Source: Phaeodactylum tricornutum CCAP 1055/1 (lineage: Eukaryota; Bacillariophyta; Bacillariophyceae; Surirellales; Neidiaceae). From it: a stretch of 64,000 nt of DNA. The notes under the pieces are model-generated. The model was not told the origin of the DNA. It worked only from the letters and a program-made list of their open reading frames with translations, and made no database searches. Below are positions 19,524 through 28,889 of this stretch, piece after piece. The translations under genes and the position numbers were made by a program. The first letter of the stretch is position 1. Each line of letters opens with the position of its first letter. The stretch spans positions 248,001 through 312,000 of the forward strand of contig NC_011686.1 in assembly GCF_000150955.2 (NCBI RefSeq), given 5' to 3'.

Positions 19524-22500
19524 ATGGCCCGACAGTTGCGTTCGAGAATCATTCCTGCTTTGACCATGGATCCTCTCGAGCATGTCCTTGTGAACCTTTT
19601 GGGAGCGACAACGCTGGATTCGTCGTACCGTCGGTTCTTTGAAGAGTATGGCATTACTCAGGCCAGTGAATTGGCCTCAATCACTGAACATCGTCTTGCA
19701 ACGGTGTCTTACGGCGTCTTGACCCCTGCTGTGGGAGACGGCCCTGCTGCAATTGTTCGTACATTCCTTCCGCCTGCGCAACAGGACCGGATTTTGAAGA
19801 TTGTACAATGGTTCCTTTCGAAAGGCACCAATGTGACAAACGACACCTGGCTTGAACTTACCTCTGATGTTCTCGAGTATTGGCAACCCGCCTCTGCTAC
19901 TGTTGCCCCAGCTACTCCTGTTGGATCGGATGCTCGAAGTTCCTTTGTTGAAAGTGCTGCCGCGAAATTTCGGAAGACGATCAAAAATCATTCCGTCCCG
20001 TATCCAAAGTTCAGTGAAGACCGTTTTTGGGTCACTTGGAATACGAATATTCGTATCAAGCTCCGTATTCATGGTGTTCAGTTGGTACTTGACCCGGATT
20101 ATTTGCCTGAGACCGTCGACGAGACGGATACGTTTGTTGAAATGCAGAACTTTGTCTTTGGCGTTTTCAACGATATTTTGTTGACCCCTCGTGCGCGTGG
20201 AATCCTCCACAAGCATGTGGATGAGCTGGATGCTCAGTCGGTCTACCGCGACCTTGTTGCCTCGTACGGCAAAGGTATTAACGCGCAGATCACGGCCACA
20301 TCCATTGAAACGAAACTTACTTTGTATTCATTTGCGACTTCAAAGAGCAAGACCTGTGTTGCTTTTTTGACGACCTGGCGCAATTTGATTTACGATCTTG
20401 AACGGATCAACGAGTTCCCTTTGCCGGATCACCAGAAGAGCGTACGACTGAAGTCAGCTGTCCGTTCCCATCCGCAATTGAAACTTTTCCTCGGAAATGT
20501 TCAACTTTACTCTCGTACCCATGTGGGTAAGAGTGCTGATGATTCCGATTTCGAGTATGTTTATGATTTGATGCTTGAACATGCAACTGATATTGATCAG
20601 ACCGATTTGGAAGACCGCGGTAACAACCGTGGTGGACGCTCAGCAAACAATGCGAAGTTCCAGTCTTCTTCCAAGAAGAAAACTAACAAACCGATTGGTA
20701 AGAAGCACAAGAATTATGTGCCTCCTGAGAAGTGGAATGCTCTCTCTCCCGAAGAGAAGCGGACCATTATGGATCAACGAGGACCTCGCCCTGCTCCAGC
20801 CCCTGCCCCTGCCTTATCGGTGAACGCCGCTGCCACTCAGCCCCCTCCTACGGTGTATGTCAGTGACTCGACGGCTGTTGACAACCAAAGCCTTGCTTCG
20901 ACCCACGTCCCACCTGCTGCTGGACCTGGTCACCTGCTTCGTTCGCTCATTTCGAATTCAGCTGCCCGCCAGCACTCTGCCCCATCGAATGGAGCCACGT
21001 CTGACTCTTTTTCGGTCAATGGGACCACCTATCGCCGCGAAGTGAACCGTGCTTCTGTGCAGTACCGTCTTTCCACTCACGATGTTTCGTTGAATAAGGA
21101 CTCTTTGGTCGATGGTGGTGCCAACGGTGGCCTTAGCGGCTCAGACGTAACCGTTATTTCGCAATCCCTGTCAGAGGCAACTGTCTCTGGAATTGGAAAT
21201 TCGGAATTGACCAACCTCCGTTTGTCAACAGTGGCCGGACTCATTCACACGACGGATGGTCCCATTATTGGTGTGTTTCACCAGTATGCTCATCTTGGTA
21301 CTGGTAATACCATCCACTCGTGCAACCAAATGCGCTCCTGGGGAGTCACGGTTGACGACGTCCCTCGTACTTTTGGTGGCAAACAGCGTATTGTCACGTC
21401 CGATGGTCGTTTTGTCATCCCGCTTTCGGTTTCTGGCGGACTCACTTACTTGTCTATGCAGGCCCCTACCGAGGAGGACCTGGACACTTTCGAATGGGTG
21501 CCTTTTACCGCTGACAACGAGTGGGATCCAAATAGTCTCTCTTCTCCTGCCGCTGCCGACGATGACCTCAGTTTGCAGCTTCCTGTCGGCCATGTTCCGT
21601 TCCGTGACGAACGCATCAACAACTTTGGTCTCCTTGCGCATTCCGCGGCAGTCAGTCGATCCCCTTTGAATGTCGATGCTTTGCAACCCAATTTTGGATG
21701 GGTTCCCAGTGCTCGTATCGCTCGTACGTTTGAAAATACCACGCAATTTGCTCGTGCCGATGCCCGTTTGCCCTTGCGCAAACACTTCAAATCGCGTTTC
21801 CCTGCTGCCAATGTCTCTCGTCTGAACGAAATTGTGGCAACCGATACTTTTTTCTCGGATACCCCTGCGGCCGATGACGGCATTTTTAACCATGGTGGGG
21901 CTACGATGGCCCAACTTTTCGTTGGAAAAAGTTCGCAAATCACCTCTGTCTTCCCGATGAAGCGCGAGTCTCAGTTTGCCCATACTTTCGAGGATTTTAT
22001 CCGTACCCATGGTGCTCCCGATGCCCTCCTCAGCGACAATGCCCGTGCTCAGATCGGTAAGCAGGCACTTCAGATCTTGCGCATGTATGCGATCGACGAC
22101 ATGCAGTGCGAGCCGCATCATCAGCACCAAAATTACGCGGAACGCCGCATTCAAGAGGTGAAAAAGATGGTGAACACAATCATGGATCGTACAAACACTC
22201 CTCCTGAATATTGGTTGCTCTGCTTATTTTATGTGACCTACTTGCTCAATCGCCTCTCTGTCGAAAGCTTGAATTGGCGTACCCCGCTTCAGGTTGCCCA
22301 TGGACAGCGTCCCGATATTTCTGCTTTGCTCCTTTTTCGTTGGTTTGAGCCCGTTTATTATTACGACCCTGACCATGCGTCTTTCCCATCGCATTCTCGC
22401 GAGAAAACTGGTCGTTGGATTGGTGTCGCCGAACATAAAGGTGATGCGCTGACTTATTGGATTTTGACAGACAATACTCACCAGGCCATTGCTCGTTCTG

Positions 22501-25232
22501 TTGTTCGTCCAGCCAATGTCGATAATGGTTTGAAAAACCATCGTGCTGCGGATTCCTCTCCCGATGGTGGGGAGCCCTCGAATCCTAAGCCCATTGTCTT
22601 GGCTACGAGTGACCTACGCCATGACGCTACGATTGATCCATCTTTTGAGAAATCCCATGCATTCTCTCCTGACGAATTGATCGGCAGATATTTGATTCGT
22701 GAAGCCCCTGACGGCCAGAGCCATCGAGCCCTTGTTGCTCGTAAAATTATTGATGCCGACTCCGATAACCACCAGGCAATCCGCTTCTTGTTGCAAATTG
22801 ATGAAAAGGATGCTGACGAGATCATTTCGTACAATGAACTCTCCGATTTGATGGAAGCCCAACAATCAGAGCCCGCTACGAACGGAAATATCGAAGATCA
22901 TTTCAAGTTTACTAGTATTATTGGACACCAAGGCCCTTTGCAACCGACCGATGCGGGCTACAAGGGATCCTCTTGGAATGTTTTGGTTCAATGGGAAGAT
23001 GGTTCCCAGTCGTACGAACCTCTAATTGAAATGGCAAAGGACGATCCAGTCACACTCGCGATGTACGCGTCTGACAACGATCTTCTTAACGTGCCCGGGT
23101 GGCGCCGCTTCAATCGTCTGCTTCGCAACCGTGATGACTTCAATCGATCTGTTTCGTTAGTGAAACAACGCAAGGGAGACCCAATTTTCAAGTTTGGCGT
23201 CCTTGTCCCTCGTAATTCTCGTGAAGCCCTGAAATTTGACGCTAACGCCGGTAATACTCGTTGGGCCGATGCCATGGAGCTCGAACTGGCTCAGCACCGT
23301 GAGTATAAAACGTACAAGGACCTCGGTCAGGGCGCAGCCAAACCTGGCCCTGGATACCAGCGGATCAATGTTCATTTCGTGTTTGATGTGAAGCAGTCAC
23401 TCAAATACAAGGCCCGGCTCGTCGCCGGTGGACACATGACGGCGCCTCCGAAGGACAGTGTTTATTCCGGTGTTGTATCCCTTCGGTCCATTCGTCTCGC
23501 TCTTCTTGCTGGTGAGGTAAATGGACTGGAAACGTGGGTTGGTGACATTGCGGTCGCCTACTTAGAGGCATACACGAAGGAACAGGTGTATTTTGTTGCC
23601 GGTCCTGAGTTTGGGGAGCTTTCTGGGCATACCTTGCTCATTGACAAGGCCTTGTATGGCCTACGTACTAGTGGAGCCCGTTTCCATGAGCGTCTCTCGG
23701 ACTCCCTCCGTACGATGAATTTTATTCCTTGCAAAGCGGACCCCGACCTCTGGATGCGTGACTGCGATGACCATTGGGAGTATGTATGCGTATACGTCGA
23801 CGATATTGCATGCGTCTCACGAAACCCCAAGGCCTTTTTTGATTCCCTTGTTTCAGACCATCATTACACTCTGAAGGGTGTAGGCCCTCCAACTTACTTT
23901 CTTGGTGGTGATTTTACTCGCGACAGTAAGGACAATACTCTCGCAGTTGGTGCGAAAACATACGTGAAACGTATTATTTCGAACTACAAGACCTCCTTTG
24001 GTACGGAGCCCAAGTTGTACTCGTCTCCTCTCGAGAACGGTGACCATCCGGAAGTCGACGCTTCGCAACTCCTTGATTTCGGTTCGATAAAATTGTATCA
24101 GTCCCTCATCGGTGCCCTCCAGTGGGCCATCACTCTCGGGCGCTTTGACATACAGTGTGCCGTCATGACGATGGGACGCTTTCGTGCTGCCCCTCGTGAA
24201 GGACATTTGAATCGTCTCCGTCGTATCATCGGATACCTCCGTCGATACCCTGATGCTGCCATTCGTTTTCGTACTGGAATTCCCAACCATGAGGCTCGGG
24301 GAGACGTCCCTCAACACGACTGGATGTACTCAGTGTACGGTAAATCGAGTGACGAGGACTCTCCGACAGGCGTTCCTCCTGCTCGTGGTAAGCCCATGCG
24401 CATTACTACCTTTGTTGATGCTAACTTGTACCATGATTTGACTACAGGCCGTGCCACAACTGGTGTCTTGCATTTGGTTAATCAGACTCCTGTGTCTTGG
24501 TTTTCCAAACGGCAGTCTACAGTTGAAACGGCTACGTACGGTTCAGAGTTTGTTGCTGCTCGTTTGGCTACAGAACAAATTATTGACATGCGTCTTACGC
24601 TACGTATGATGGGTATTCCTTTGGACGGTCCCGCTTGGCTCCTTGGCGACAATCAGAGCATTGTTACCAGCTCTACGCTTCCTCATTCCGTTCTTTCTAA
24701 ACGACACAATGCCCTTGCGTACCACCGCGTCCGTGAGGCGATTGCTTTTGGGATCATGCATTTTTTATGGATTGAGGGCAAAGACAACGCTAGCGATGTG
24801 TTGACCAAACCTCTCGGTCATGCAGTTGCTTGGCCTTTGATTCAGCCTTTGTTGTTTTGGAAAGGTGAGACGAAATCTCCCGCTTGTTCTGTCTCGAGTA
24901 CCTCACAGTGGGGAGTGTCAACTGGAATGACAGTTTTGAATACCGGTTCGCGCGATGGCGCGCACTACTTGGGTCGTGGCACCCAAGGCGAGCCTGTCGA
25001 AACTAATCTTGTGTGTTTGGCCACAAATCCCGACACGGATGGTTTTGGACAGGCGCAATCTCAGTTGAGTATTCAGAAACATGATGTGACTGTTTCGGGA
25101 CTCGATCGTTACCATGCTAAGAAGCATGGTAACTATGATGAATGTGCCCACGGTGCCGTGTATAACACCGTGGAGAATAGTGAAACGGACCACGATGGCG
25201 CTTGGCAGATCGTGGGGCCGAATGGAAAGTGA
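19524..25232 (+). CDS. Copia Gag-Pol polyprotein ORF
   Basis: A single 1902-codon frame. From the N-terminus: a Gag-like region (about 1-400), a Lys-rich and then Pro-rich hinge, an aspartic protease region (about 530), an integrase core (about 770-960), the reverse transcriptase with its YVDD motif (about 1410-1430), and RNase H (about 1630-1770). The frame does not stop at the end of the internal region but continues about 105 codons into the 3' LTR. The element's products would copy its RNA and insert the DNA. As a recent, whole-looking insertion it tells of current or very recent Copia activity in this lineage. Confidence 0.92.
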   Translation: MARQLRSRIIPALTMDPLEHVLVNLLGATTLDSSYRRFFEEYGITQASELASITEHRLATVSYGVLTPAVGDGPAAIVRTFLPPAQQDRILKIVQWFLSKGTNVTNDTWLELTSDVLEYWQPASATVAPATPVGSDARSSFVESAAAKFRKTIKNHSVPYPKFSEDRFWVTWNTNIRIKLRIHGVQLVLDPDYLPETVDETDTFVEMQNFVFGVFNDILLTPRARGILHKHVDELDAQSVYRDLVASYGKGINAQITATSIETKLTLYSFATSKSKTCVAFLTTWRNLIYDLERINEFPLPDHQKSVRLKSAVRSHPQLKLFLGNVQLYSRTHVGKSADDSDFEYVYDLMLEHATDIDQTDLEDRGNNRGGRSANNAKFQSSSKKKTNKPIGKKHKNYVPPEKWNALSPEEKRTIMDQRGPRPAPAPAPALSVNAAATQPPPTVYVSDSTAVDNQSLASTHVPPAAGPGHLLRSLISNSAARQHSAPSNGATSDSFSVNGTTYRREVNRASVQYRLSTHDVSLNKDSLVDGGANGGLSGSDVTVISQSLSEATVSGIGNSELTNLRLSTVAGLIHTTDGPIIGVFHQYAHLGTGNTIHSCNQMRSWGVTVDDVPRTFGGKQRIVTSDGRFVIPLSVSGGLTYLSMQAPTEEDLDTFEWVPFTADNEWDPNSLSSPAAADDDLSLQLPVGHVPFRDERINNFGLLAHSAAVSRSPLNVDALQPNFGWVPSARIARTFENTTQFARADARLPLRKHFKSRFPAANVSRLNEIVATDTFFSDTPAADDGIFNHGGATMAQLFVGKSSQITSVFPMKRESQFAHTFEDFIRTHGAPDALLSDNARAQIGKQALQILRMYAIDDMQCEPHHQHQNYAERRIQEVKKMVNTIMDRTNTPPEYWLLCLFYVTYLLNRLSVESLNWRTPLQVAHGQRPDISALLLFRWFEPVYYYDPDHASFPSHSREKTGRWIGVAEHKGDALTYWILTDNTHQAIARSVVRPANVDNGLKNHRAADSSPDGGEPSNPKPIVLATSDLRHDATIDPSFEKSHAFSPDELIGRYLIREAPDGQSHRALVARKIIDADSDNHQAIRFLLQIDEKDADEIISYNELSDLMEAQQSEPATNGNIEDHFKFTSIIGHQGPLQPTDAGYKGSSWNVLVQWEDGSQSYEPLIEMAKDDPVTLAMYASDNDLLNVPGWRRFNRLLRNRDDFNRSVSLVKQRKGDPIFKFGVLVPRNSREALKFDANAGNTRWADAMELELAQHREYKTYKDLGQGAAKPGPGYQRINVHFVFDVKQSLKYKARLVAGGHMTAPPKDSVYSGVVSLRSIRLALLAGEVNGLETWVGDIAVAYLEAYTKEQVYFVAGPEFGELSGHTLLIDKALYGLRTSGARFHERLSDSLRTMNFIPCKADPDLWMRDCDDHWEYVCVYVDDIACVSRNPKAFFDSLVSDHHYTLKGVGPPTYFLGGDFTRDSKDNTLAVGAKTYVKRIISNYKTSFGTEPKLYSSPLENGDHPEVDASQLLDFGSIKLYQSLIGALQWAITLGRFDIQCAVMTMGRFRAAPREGHLNRLRRIIGYLRRYPDAAIRFRTGIPNHEARGDVPQHDWMYSVYGKSSDEDSPTGVPPARGKPMRITTFVDANLYHDLTTGRATTGVLHLVNQTPVSWFSKRQSTVETATYGSEFVAARLATEQIIDMRLTLRMMGIPLDGPAWLLGDNQSIVTSSTLPHSVLSKRHNALAYHRVREAIAFGIMHFLWIEGKDNASDVLTKPLGHAVAWPLIQPLLFWKGETKSPACSVSSTSQWGVSTGMTVLNTGSRDGAHYLGRGTQGEPVETNLVCLATNPDTDGFGQAQSQLSIQKHDVTVSGLDRYHAKKHGNYDECAHGAVYNTVENSETDHDGAWQIVGPNGK

Positions 25233-25383
25233 ACAGATTAGCTCTTTAGTTTAGAGTTTATAAATCTTAACAACGATTGTGTGAAAACCATATTCGTTAG
25301 TTCGTATCTCTTCGTTAGGAGCCAGACGAGTCTTGATCACCTCGTGCTGTCTTCAGAAGCCAGGAGATACTTGACCGTTGTCA
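24916..25383 (+). repeat. Copia 3' LTR (468 bp)
   Basis: Identical by eye to the 5' LTR at 18825-19292. The end of the polyprotein frame overlaps its first 317 bp. It is followed directly by the duplicated GGCCA. Confidence 0.95.
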
Positions 25384-25437
25384 GGCCACGTATGGAGCCA
25401 AAACGACGCGGCACAGTAGAGGCGCGTTGAAAAGTTG

Positions 25438-25466
25438 CCCCCCCCCCCCCCCCACACACACACACA
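25438..25466 (+). repeat. poly-C / CA microsatellite
   Basis: A run of 16 C followed by alternating A and C for 13 bases. It lies in the short MULE interior between the Copia element and the right inverted repeat. Confidence 0.9.
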
Positions 25467-25502
25467 TTGTGATTCACTTGTGCCAAGTACTGACTGCATC
25501 AA

Positions 25503-25695
25503 ACCAACAGCTACTGATGCCAATGCATGAGGAATATACTCTACACGATCATAGACAAATATAAAGGAAAAAATGCTAAATGGTTGTGTTACTTAAGAGG
25601 TACTTCGCGCTCAAAAAATATTACTTAGAAAAACTCGGATTTGGCCCGGATAGGGGAATTGCGGGCTAGGCGTCGCCCGGATAGGGAATTTCCTC
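25503..25695 (-). repeat. MULE right terminal inverted repeat (193 bp)
   Basis: Reverse complement of the left end. It is followed at 25696-25704 by the second copy of the 9-bp duplication. Confidence 0.93.
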
Positions 25696-25704
25696 TAAAA
25701 AAAG
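25696..25704. repeat. 9-bp target site duplication, right (MULE)
   Basis: TAAAAAAAG, the exact copy of 15366-15374. Confidence 0.85.
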
Positions 25705-25939
25705 GTACCGGTGTGTTTTTACCATTAACAGTAACATCGCATTGCTACATGCAGCTAATACCCCCGCATTCCAAACCGATTGATTAGGTAAAGCATAGCT
25801 GCAATTTTTGAATGGCATTTTATAAATCCCTTTGATGGCCGAATGTACGAAACTAAGTGTAAGACGTCAAAGGATCAGCTCTTCCCCATCATTCACTGTC
25901 AAGCCACACTTCAATCAAAGATACAGAACTACCATGGGA

Positions 25940-26557
25940 CTATACTTGTTTTGATCGAGAAAAATCCTGATACTTATCCATTGATCGATTCTGCAAGACC
26001 GTCATGGTGCCAGGTGGGAGCTCTACGCAGGCCGGGGCAATCCACCGGAACTCAGGTCGACGGGGAACATCCAAACGGGTAAAGGGGGGAATCACGGTGT
26101 CGGGGCCTAGTGTCACGTTATCGGCAATCACGCAGCAATCTTTAACAATTACACGTTCTCCTATCGTGACGTTGTTACCTATACAGCAAAAACTACCGAT
26201 AGCAGCCGCCTGAATCATGCAATTACTTCCAATGATTGTGTGAGAACCAATTATCATAGGAATGTAAGTAGTTGATGAGTCAATGGGGATCATTAGCTGT
26301 GGTTGGGGAGCAGGCCTCAGCGTTGTACCGGATTCGACATAAACGTAACGGCCGATGCGCACCAGAGCGAGGTCTCCATGAATTGCTGTCTCGGCTTCCA
26401 ATACCGTTCGACCTTTTATTTCTACTTGTCTCGATCCGTGAATGGTTGCACTTCGACTAATATGGTTGTGTGTTGTTGTCTTGATATATCCAACCTGCGT
26501 CGAGACTTCCGCTGGCGGTGTCGCATCATAAGCAGATCCAGCATTGACGTTGGCCAT
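25940..26557 (-). CDS. DCTN5: dynactin subunit p25 (left-handed beta-helix)
   Basis: 205 residues, one exon. The order of conserved pieces follows dynactin p25: GYIKTTTHNHISRSATIHGS near the start, GDLALVRIGRYVYVESGTTL, RPAPQPQ, then the hexapeptide repeats IIGSHTIIGSNCMIQAAAIG, CCIGNNVTIGERVIVKDCCV and IADNVTLGPDTVIPPFTRLD. In animals and fungi p25 caps the pointed end of the dynactin filament and helps dynein bind endosomes. Its presence implies at least a partial dynactin complex in this diatom. The other candidate, a gamma-carbonic anhydrase, is less likely because the DCC and PPFT motifs are p25-specific. The gene is transcribed toward the MULE insertion site, whose edge lies about 245 bp past the stop codon. 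Confidence 0.85.
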   Translation of the reverse strand: MANVNAGSAYDATPPAEVSTQVGYIKTTTHNHISRSATIHGSRQVEIKGRTVLEAETAIHGDLALVRIGRYVYVESGTTLRPAPQPQLMIPIDSSTTYIPMIIGSHTIIGSNCMIQAAAIGSFCCIGNNVTIGERVIVKDCCVIADNVTLGPDTVIPPFTRLDVPRRPEFRWIAPACVELPPGTMTVLQNRSMDKYQDFSRSKQV

Positions 26558-26898
26558 GGTACATTCAGAGAAGTTGCTTTGTCTTCACAGTCAATATGCG
26601 ACTGATAGATGCAGAGATGGAGCGAATTGTTGATGTAACAGTTGGTCGGCTGGACGGGCGGGCAGACCAAGTCGAGAAAAAGTGGTCAGGAGGAAAATTT
26701 TAAATTACAGTTAGTACCTATTTAACTTTTGAAATCGTACCCGAATCCTCATTCCCAAGATGTATTTTCTGATGAACCAGCTACTAGCTCTAGATGGACG
26801 AGTGAAAAACTGCATCGCCTCGACAGATACTTTTCGGGGGCTTGACTTCGTCTACAAGGATAAGGAGCTTTACTTGACCGACCTTAATCCGTATCTCT

Positions 26899-27357
26899 AT
26901 GATAATGCCTCATTCGCTTTTCGTGTACGGCACGCTGATGGCACCTGAAGTAGTCAAGACCCTGATTGGTCGCGTGCCGCCCTCAATGCCGGCCATATTA
27001 AAAGGCTACATAAGGCATCCTGTCATCGGCCACGTATTTCCCGGTCTGATTAAATGCAGGGACGACAACGTGTGCACCGAAGGGCTGATGTACCATGAAT
27101 TAGACTACAAAGAAATGAGAGTGCTCGATTGGTTTGAAGATGTCGAATACACGCGAACAAATATCGAGGTTCAACTCGTTGGCGATGACAGCTTGAATAT
27201 CGAAACCACACAAGTGTACGTTTGGACCAACCCTGGATCAGATCTAGATGTAGCGAAATCATGGGTCTATCGAGAGTTTAGGGAAAATAGGTTGGATTGG
27301 TATTTGAAAAATACGGTAAAGCCCTGTCGTCACGGCTTGGATGAACTTAATTACTAA
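26899..27357 (+). CDS. AIG2 / gamma-glutamylcyclotransferase-like protein
   Basis: 152 residues, or 150 from the second Met at 26905, which gives the typical start MPHSLFVYGTLM. Family marks are VYGTLM (substrate loop), the GYIRHPV and FPGLIK stretches, EGLMYHEL, and LDWFEDVEYTR, which matches the LDxFEGxxYxR motif of AIG2-like enzymes. The fold releases 5-oxoproline from gamma-glutamyl compounds in GGCT/GGACT enzymes. The exact substrate in the plant-type AIG2 branch is not established. No targeting signal is seen, so it is probably cytosolic. It is divergent from DCTN5 with about 340 bp between starts. Confidence 0.8.
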   Translation: MIMPHSLFVYGTLMAPEVVKTLIGRVPPSMPAILKGYIRHPVIGHVFPGLIKCRDDNVCTEGLMYHELDYKEMRVLDWFEDVEYTRTNIEVQLVGDDSLNIETTQVYVWTNPGSDLDVAKSWVYREFRENRLDWYLKNTVKPCRHGLDELNY

Positions 27358-27503
27358 AGAGGCAAGATAGCGCTGAGAGGGGGGAAGTCGTCTCTCAGGC
27401 CCTCATTAAAAATACTGCGATGCATTGATGAACTTCATTCATTTGGGTCCATGTTCCGCTAGGTTGACAACCTCAAGCGCTAGAAAAGGCCGCCCATTCT
27501 ACT

Positions 27504-27914
27504 CTATTTGACTCGCTTTTTCGTGGCCAGTCCCGCACCCAACAAATCGTCCAAATTGTCTTTCTTTTTGGCGGGGACTTTCTTACCAGCAACTGTGCTC
27601 CCAACTGTTGCAGTGCATTGACTCTGTGAGTCTTGTTCCTTAGCCTTTTTCGCGGCAACCTTGGCCTGCAATTTCGCCGCGTCATCCATATTTCGTTGCA
27701 ATGGATTACCGCCCTGAAAAGGAGCAGCAAAGTTAGCATCATCTGCGTTACAGTTATCCACTGAATTCTATCTGAAAAAGGTTTTGTATTACAAGCACTC
27801 GCGCAGTTCAATACTTAAGGGATGCCAGCTTACCCGAGCTTCTTGTCTGGCCTTGTCTTGTAATTTTTTCTGGTTTTTTTCTCGATCACGTTCTCGCTTG
27901 TCTCCGCGTGACAT
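27504..27914 (-). CDS. SERF / 4F5-like small basic protein (two exons)
   Basis: Exons 27914-27834 (27 codons) and 27713-27504 join across a 120-bp GT-AG intron to give 96 residues. The first exon, MSRGDKRERDREKNQKKLQD, fits the SERF/4F5 signature (M-x-RG-x-QR-x2-R-x-KN-x-KK). The second exon is Lys/Ala-rich (KLQAKVAAKKAKEQD) and ends in LLGAGLATKKRVK. Family members are disordered, highly charged nucleic-acid-binding proteins that also speed amyloid formation. The splice sites preserve frame at a codon boundary. A longer open frame that reads through the acceptor would begin within the intron and is not preferred. Confidence 0.75.
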
Positions 27915-28889
27915 TTTTCCGCGTAATGGAGTTGTGCTCTAGGATAAAGTGAAACAAAATGCTAACCGTAGGGAAAGCAAGCCGTCGGAAAGTGAATAAT
28001 GAATGCAAGAGACCCCTCGCTTGATGTGAGCCACAGTTTCATGGATTGACCGTGGAGGTAACTTCCGTCTTGTAATAGAGGGAGGGACAACACCTCCGAC
28101 TATGGGGGGGTTCTCTCGATATGGCTCTTAGAAAGTGTCGAAATGAAGGACATTTACTATTATTTGTACGGAGTCCAGGCTATGTCTAGGGTACGTTTGA
28201 AATGTTTGCTACTTATGACAAAATGCGTGTTTGTTGGGACAATCCTTTTGGCATACCGTGAAATATACGTATATCAAAAATCGTTCTACCCTCATGAATC
28301 ATGTATCATCTCGGGCAACCATTCGCAGTATCGTAAACAATTTCACGAGGCGAGTTTCTTGGTTTGCATATTTGAACACAGTTTTGTATTCATTGCAGCA
28401 GTACGTAATACCTAGAGACTGACAGCCACCGAAGATAGAGATTGGATATAAGACAGAAAAGCGACTAACATAAGCTGAACTGAAACGAGATACCGTTTCA
28501 TCGGAAGGCGTTACCGAGCAGGAACACCGTAGCAATTCCCCAAAGAGGATCAACTATGTATTCAATTACATCAACCAACTCCCCTCCAACTCAACTCATC
28601 CCACCAGCGACCAAAGCAACCGTCCTATAGTGTATCTCGGCCACTTCGTCGTCCAGGGTATAATTTTGCAACAGCGAGATCGAAAGGCCATTGAGGATGG
28701 CAATTTTTACAGATATTCTAGACTGTGGATTGGCGAGCCACTCTAAATGCTTGCCTCCCTTTCCAATTCCCAGTCCGCTTTGCGGGAATTTTCCGTAATT
28801 TTAAATCGCACGTCCGAATGACAAAGAGTTGCACACAGAAATCAAGTTTAAAGAATGGATATATCAGTAAGACAAGGAGAAAACAAACG
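27915..28889. other. intergenic region
   Basis: No convincing gene. Open frames at 28143-28415 and 28718-28958 have no domain and biased composition. The right part leads into the decayed kinase that starts near 28890. Confidence 0.4.

Larger units (their letters stand above)
18825..25383 (+). mobile_element. Copia (CoDi-like) LTR retrotransposon, appears whole
   Basis: LTRs at 18825-19292 and 24916-25383 are each 468 bp, begin TG and end CA, and look identical. A 5-bp target duplication, GGCCA, flanks the element (18820-18824 and 25384-25388). The internal part holds one long open frame with domains in Copia order: Gag-like region, protease, integrase, reverse transcriptase, RNase H. Identical LTRs imply a very recent insertion, younger than the MULE that contains it. 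By order of domains and host it fits the diatom CoDi groups, but the subgroup cannot be named from sequence reading alone. Confidence 0.93.
15375..25695 (+). mobile_element. Mutator-like (MULE) DNA transposon, 10.3 kb, with nested Copia
   Basis: Bounded by 193-bp terminal inverted repeats (15375-15567 and 25503-25695) that look identical, and by a perfect 9-bp duplication, TAAAAAAAG. It encodes one intact transposase (15691-17592). A Copia LTR element with its own 5-bp duplication occupies 18825-25383; without it and one copy of its duplication the MULE would be 3757 bp. The interior also holds about 1 kb of sequence (17775-18824) that is richer in G+C than the transposase gene and shows no transposon domain, perhaps captured host DNA. 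Intact ends, target duplication and ORF suggest recent movement. Confidence 0.93.

Noticed and set aside
26760-26948. 62-codon frame upstream of the AIG2-like gene
   Set aside because: It overlaps the AIG2-like start in another frame and has no recognisable domain; at most an upstream ORF.
28143-28415. 90-codon frame with hydrophobic stretches
   Set aside because: Unusual codon use, no domain and no splice context; treated as intergenic.
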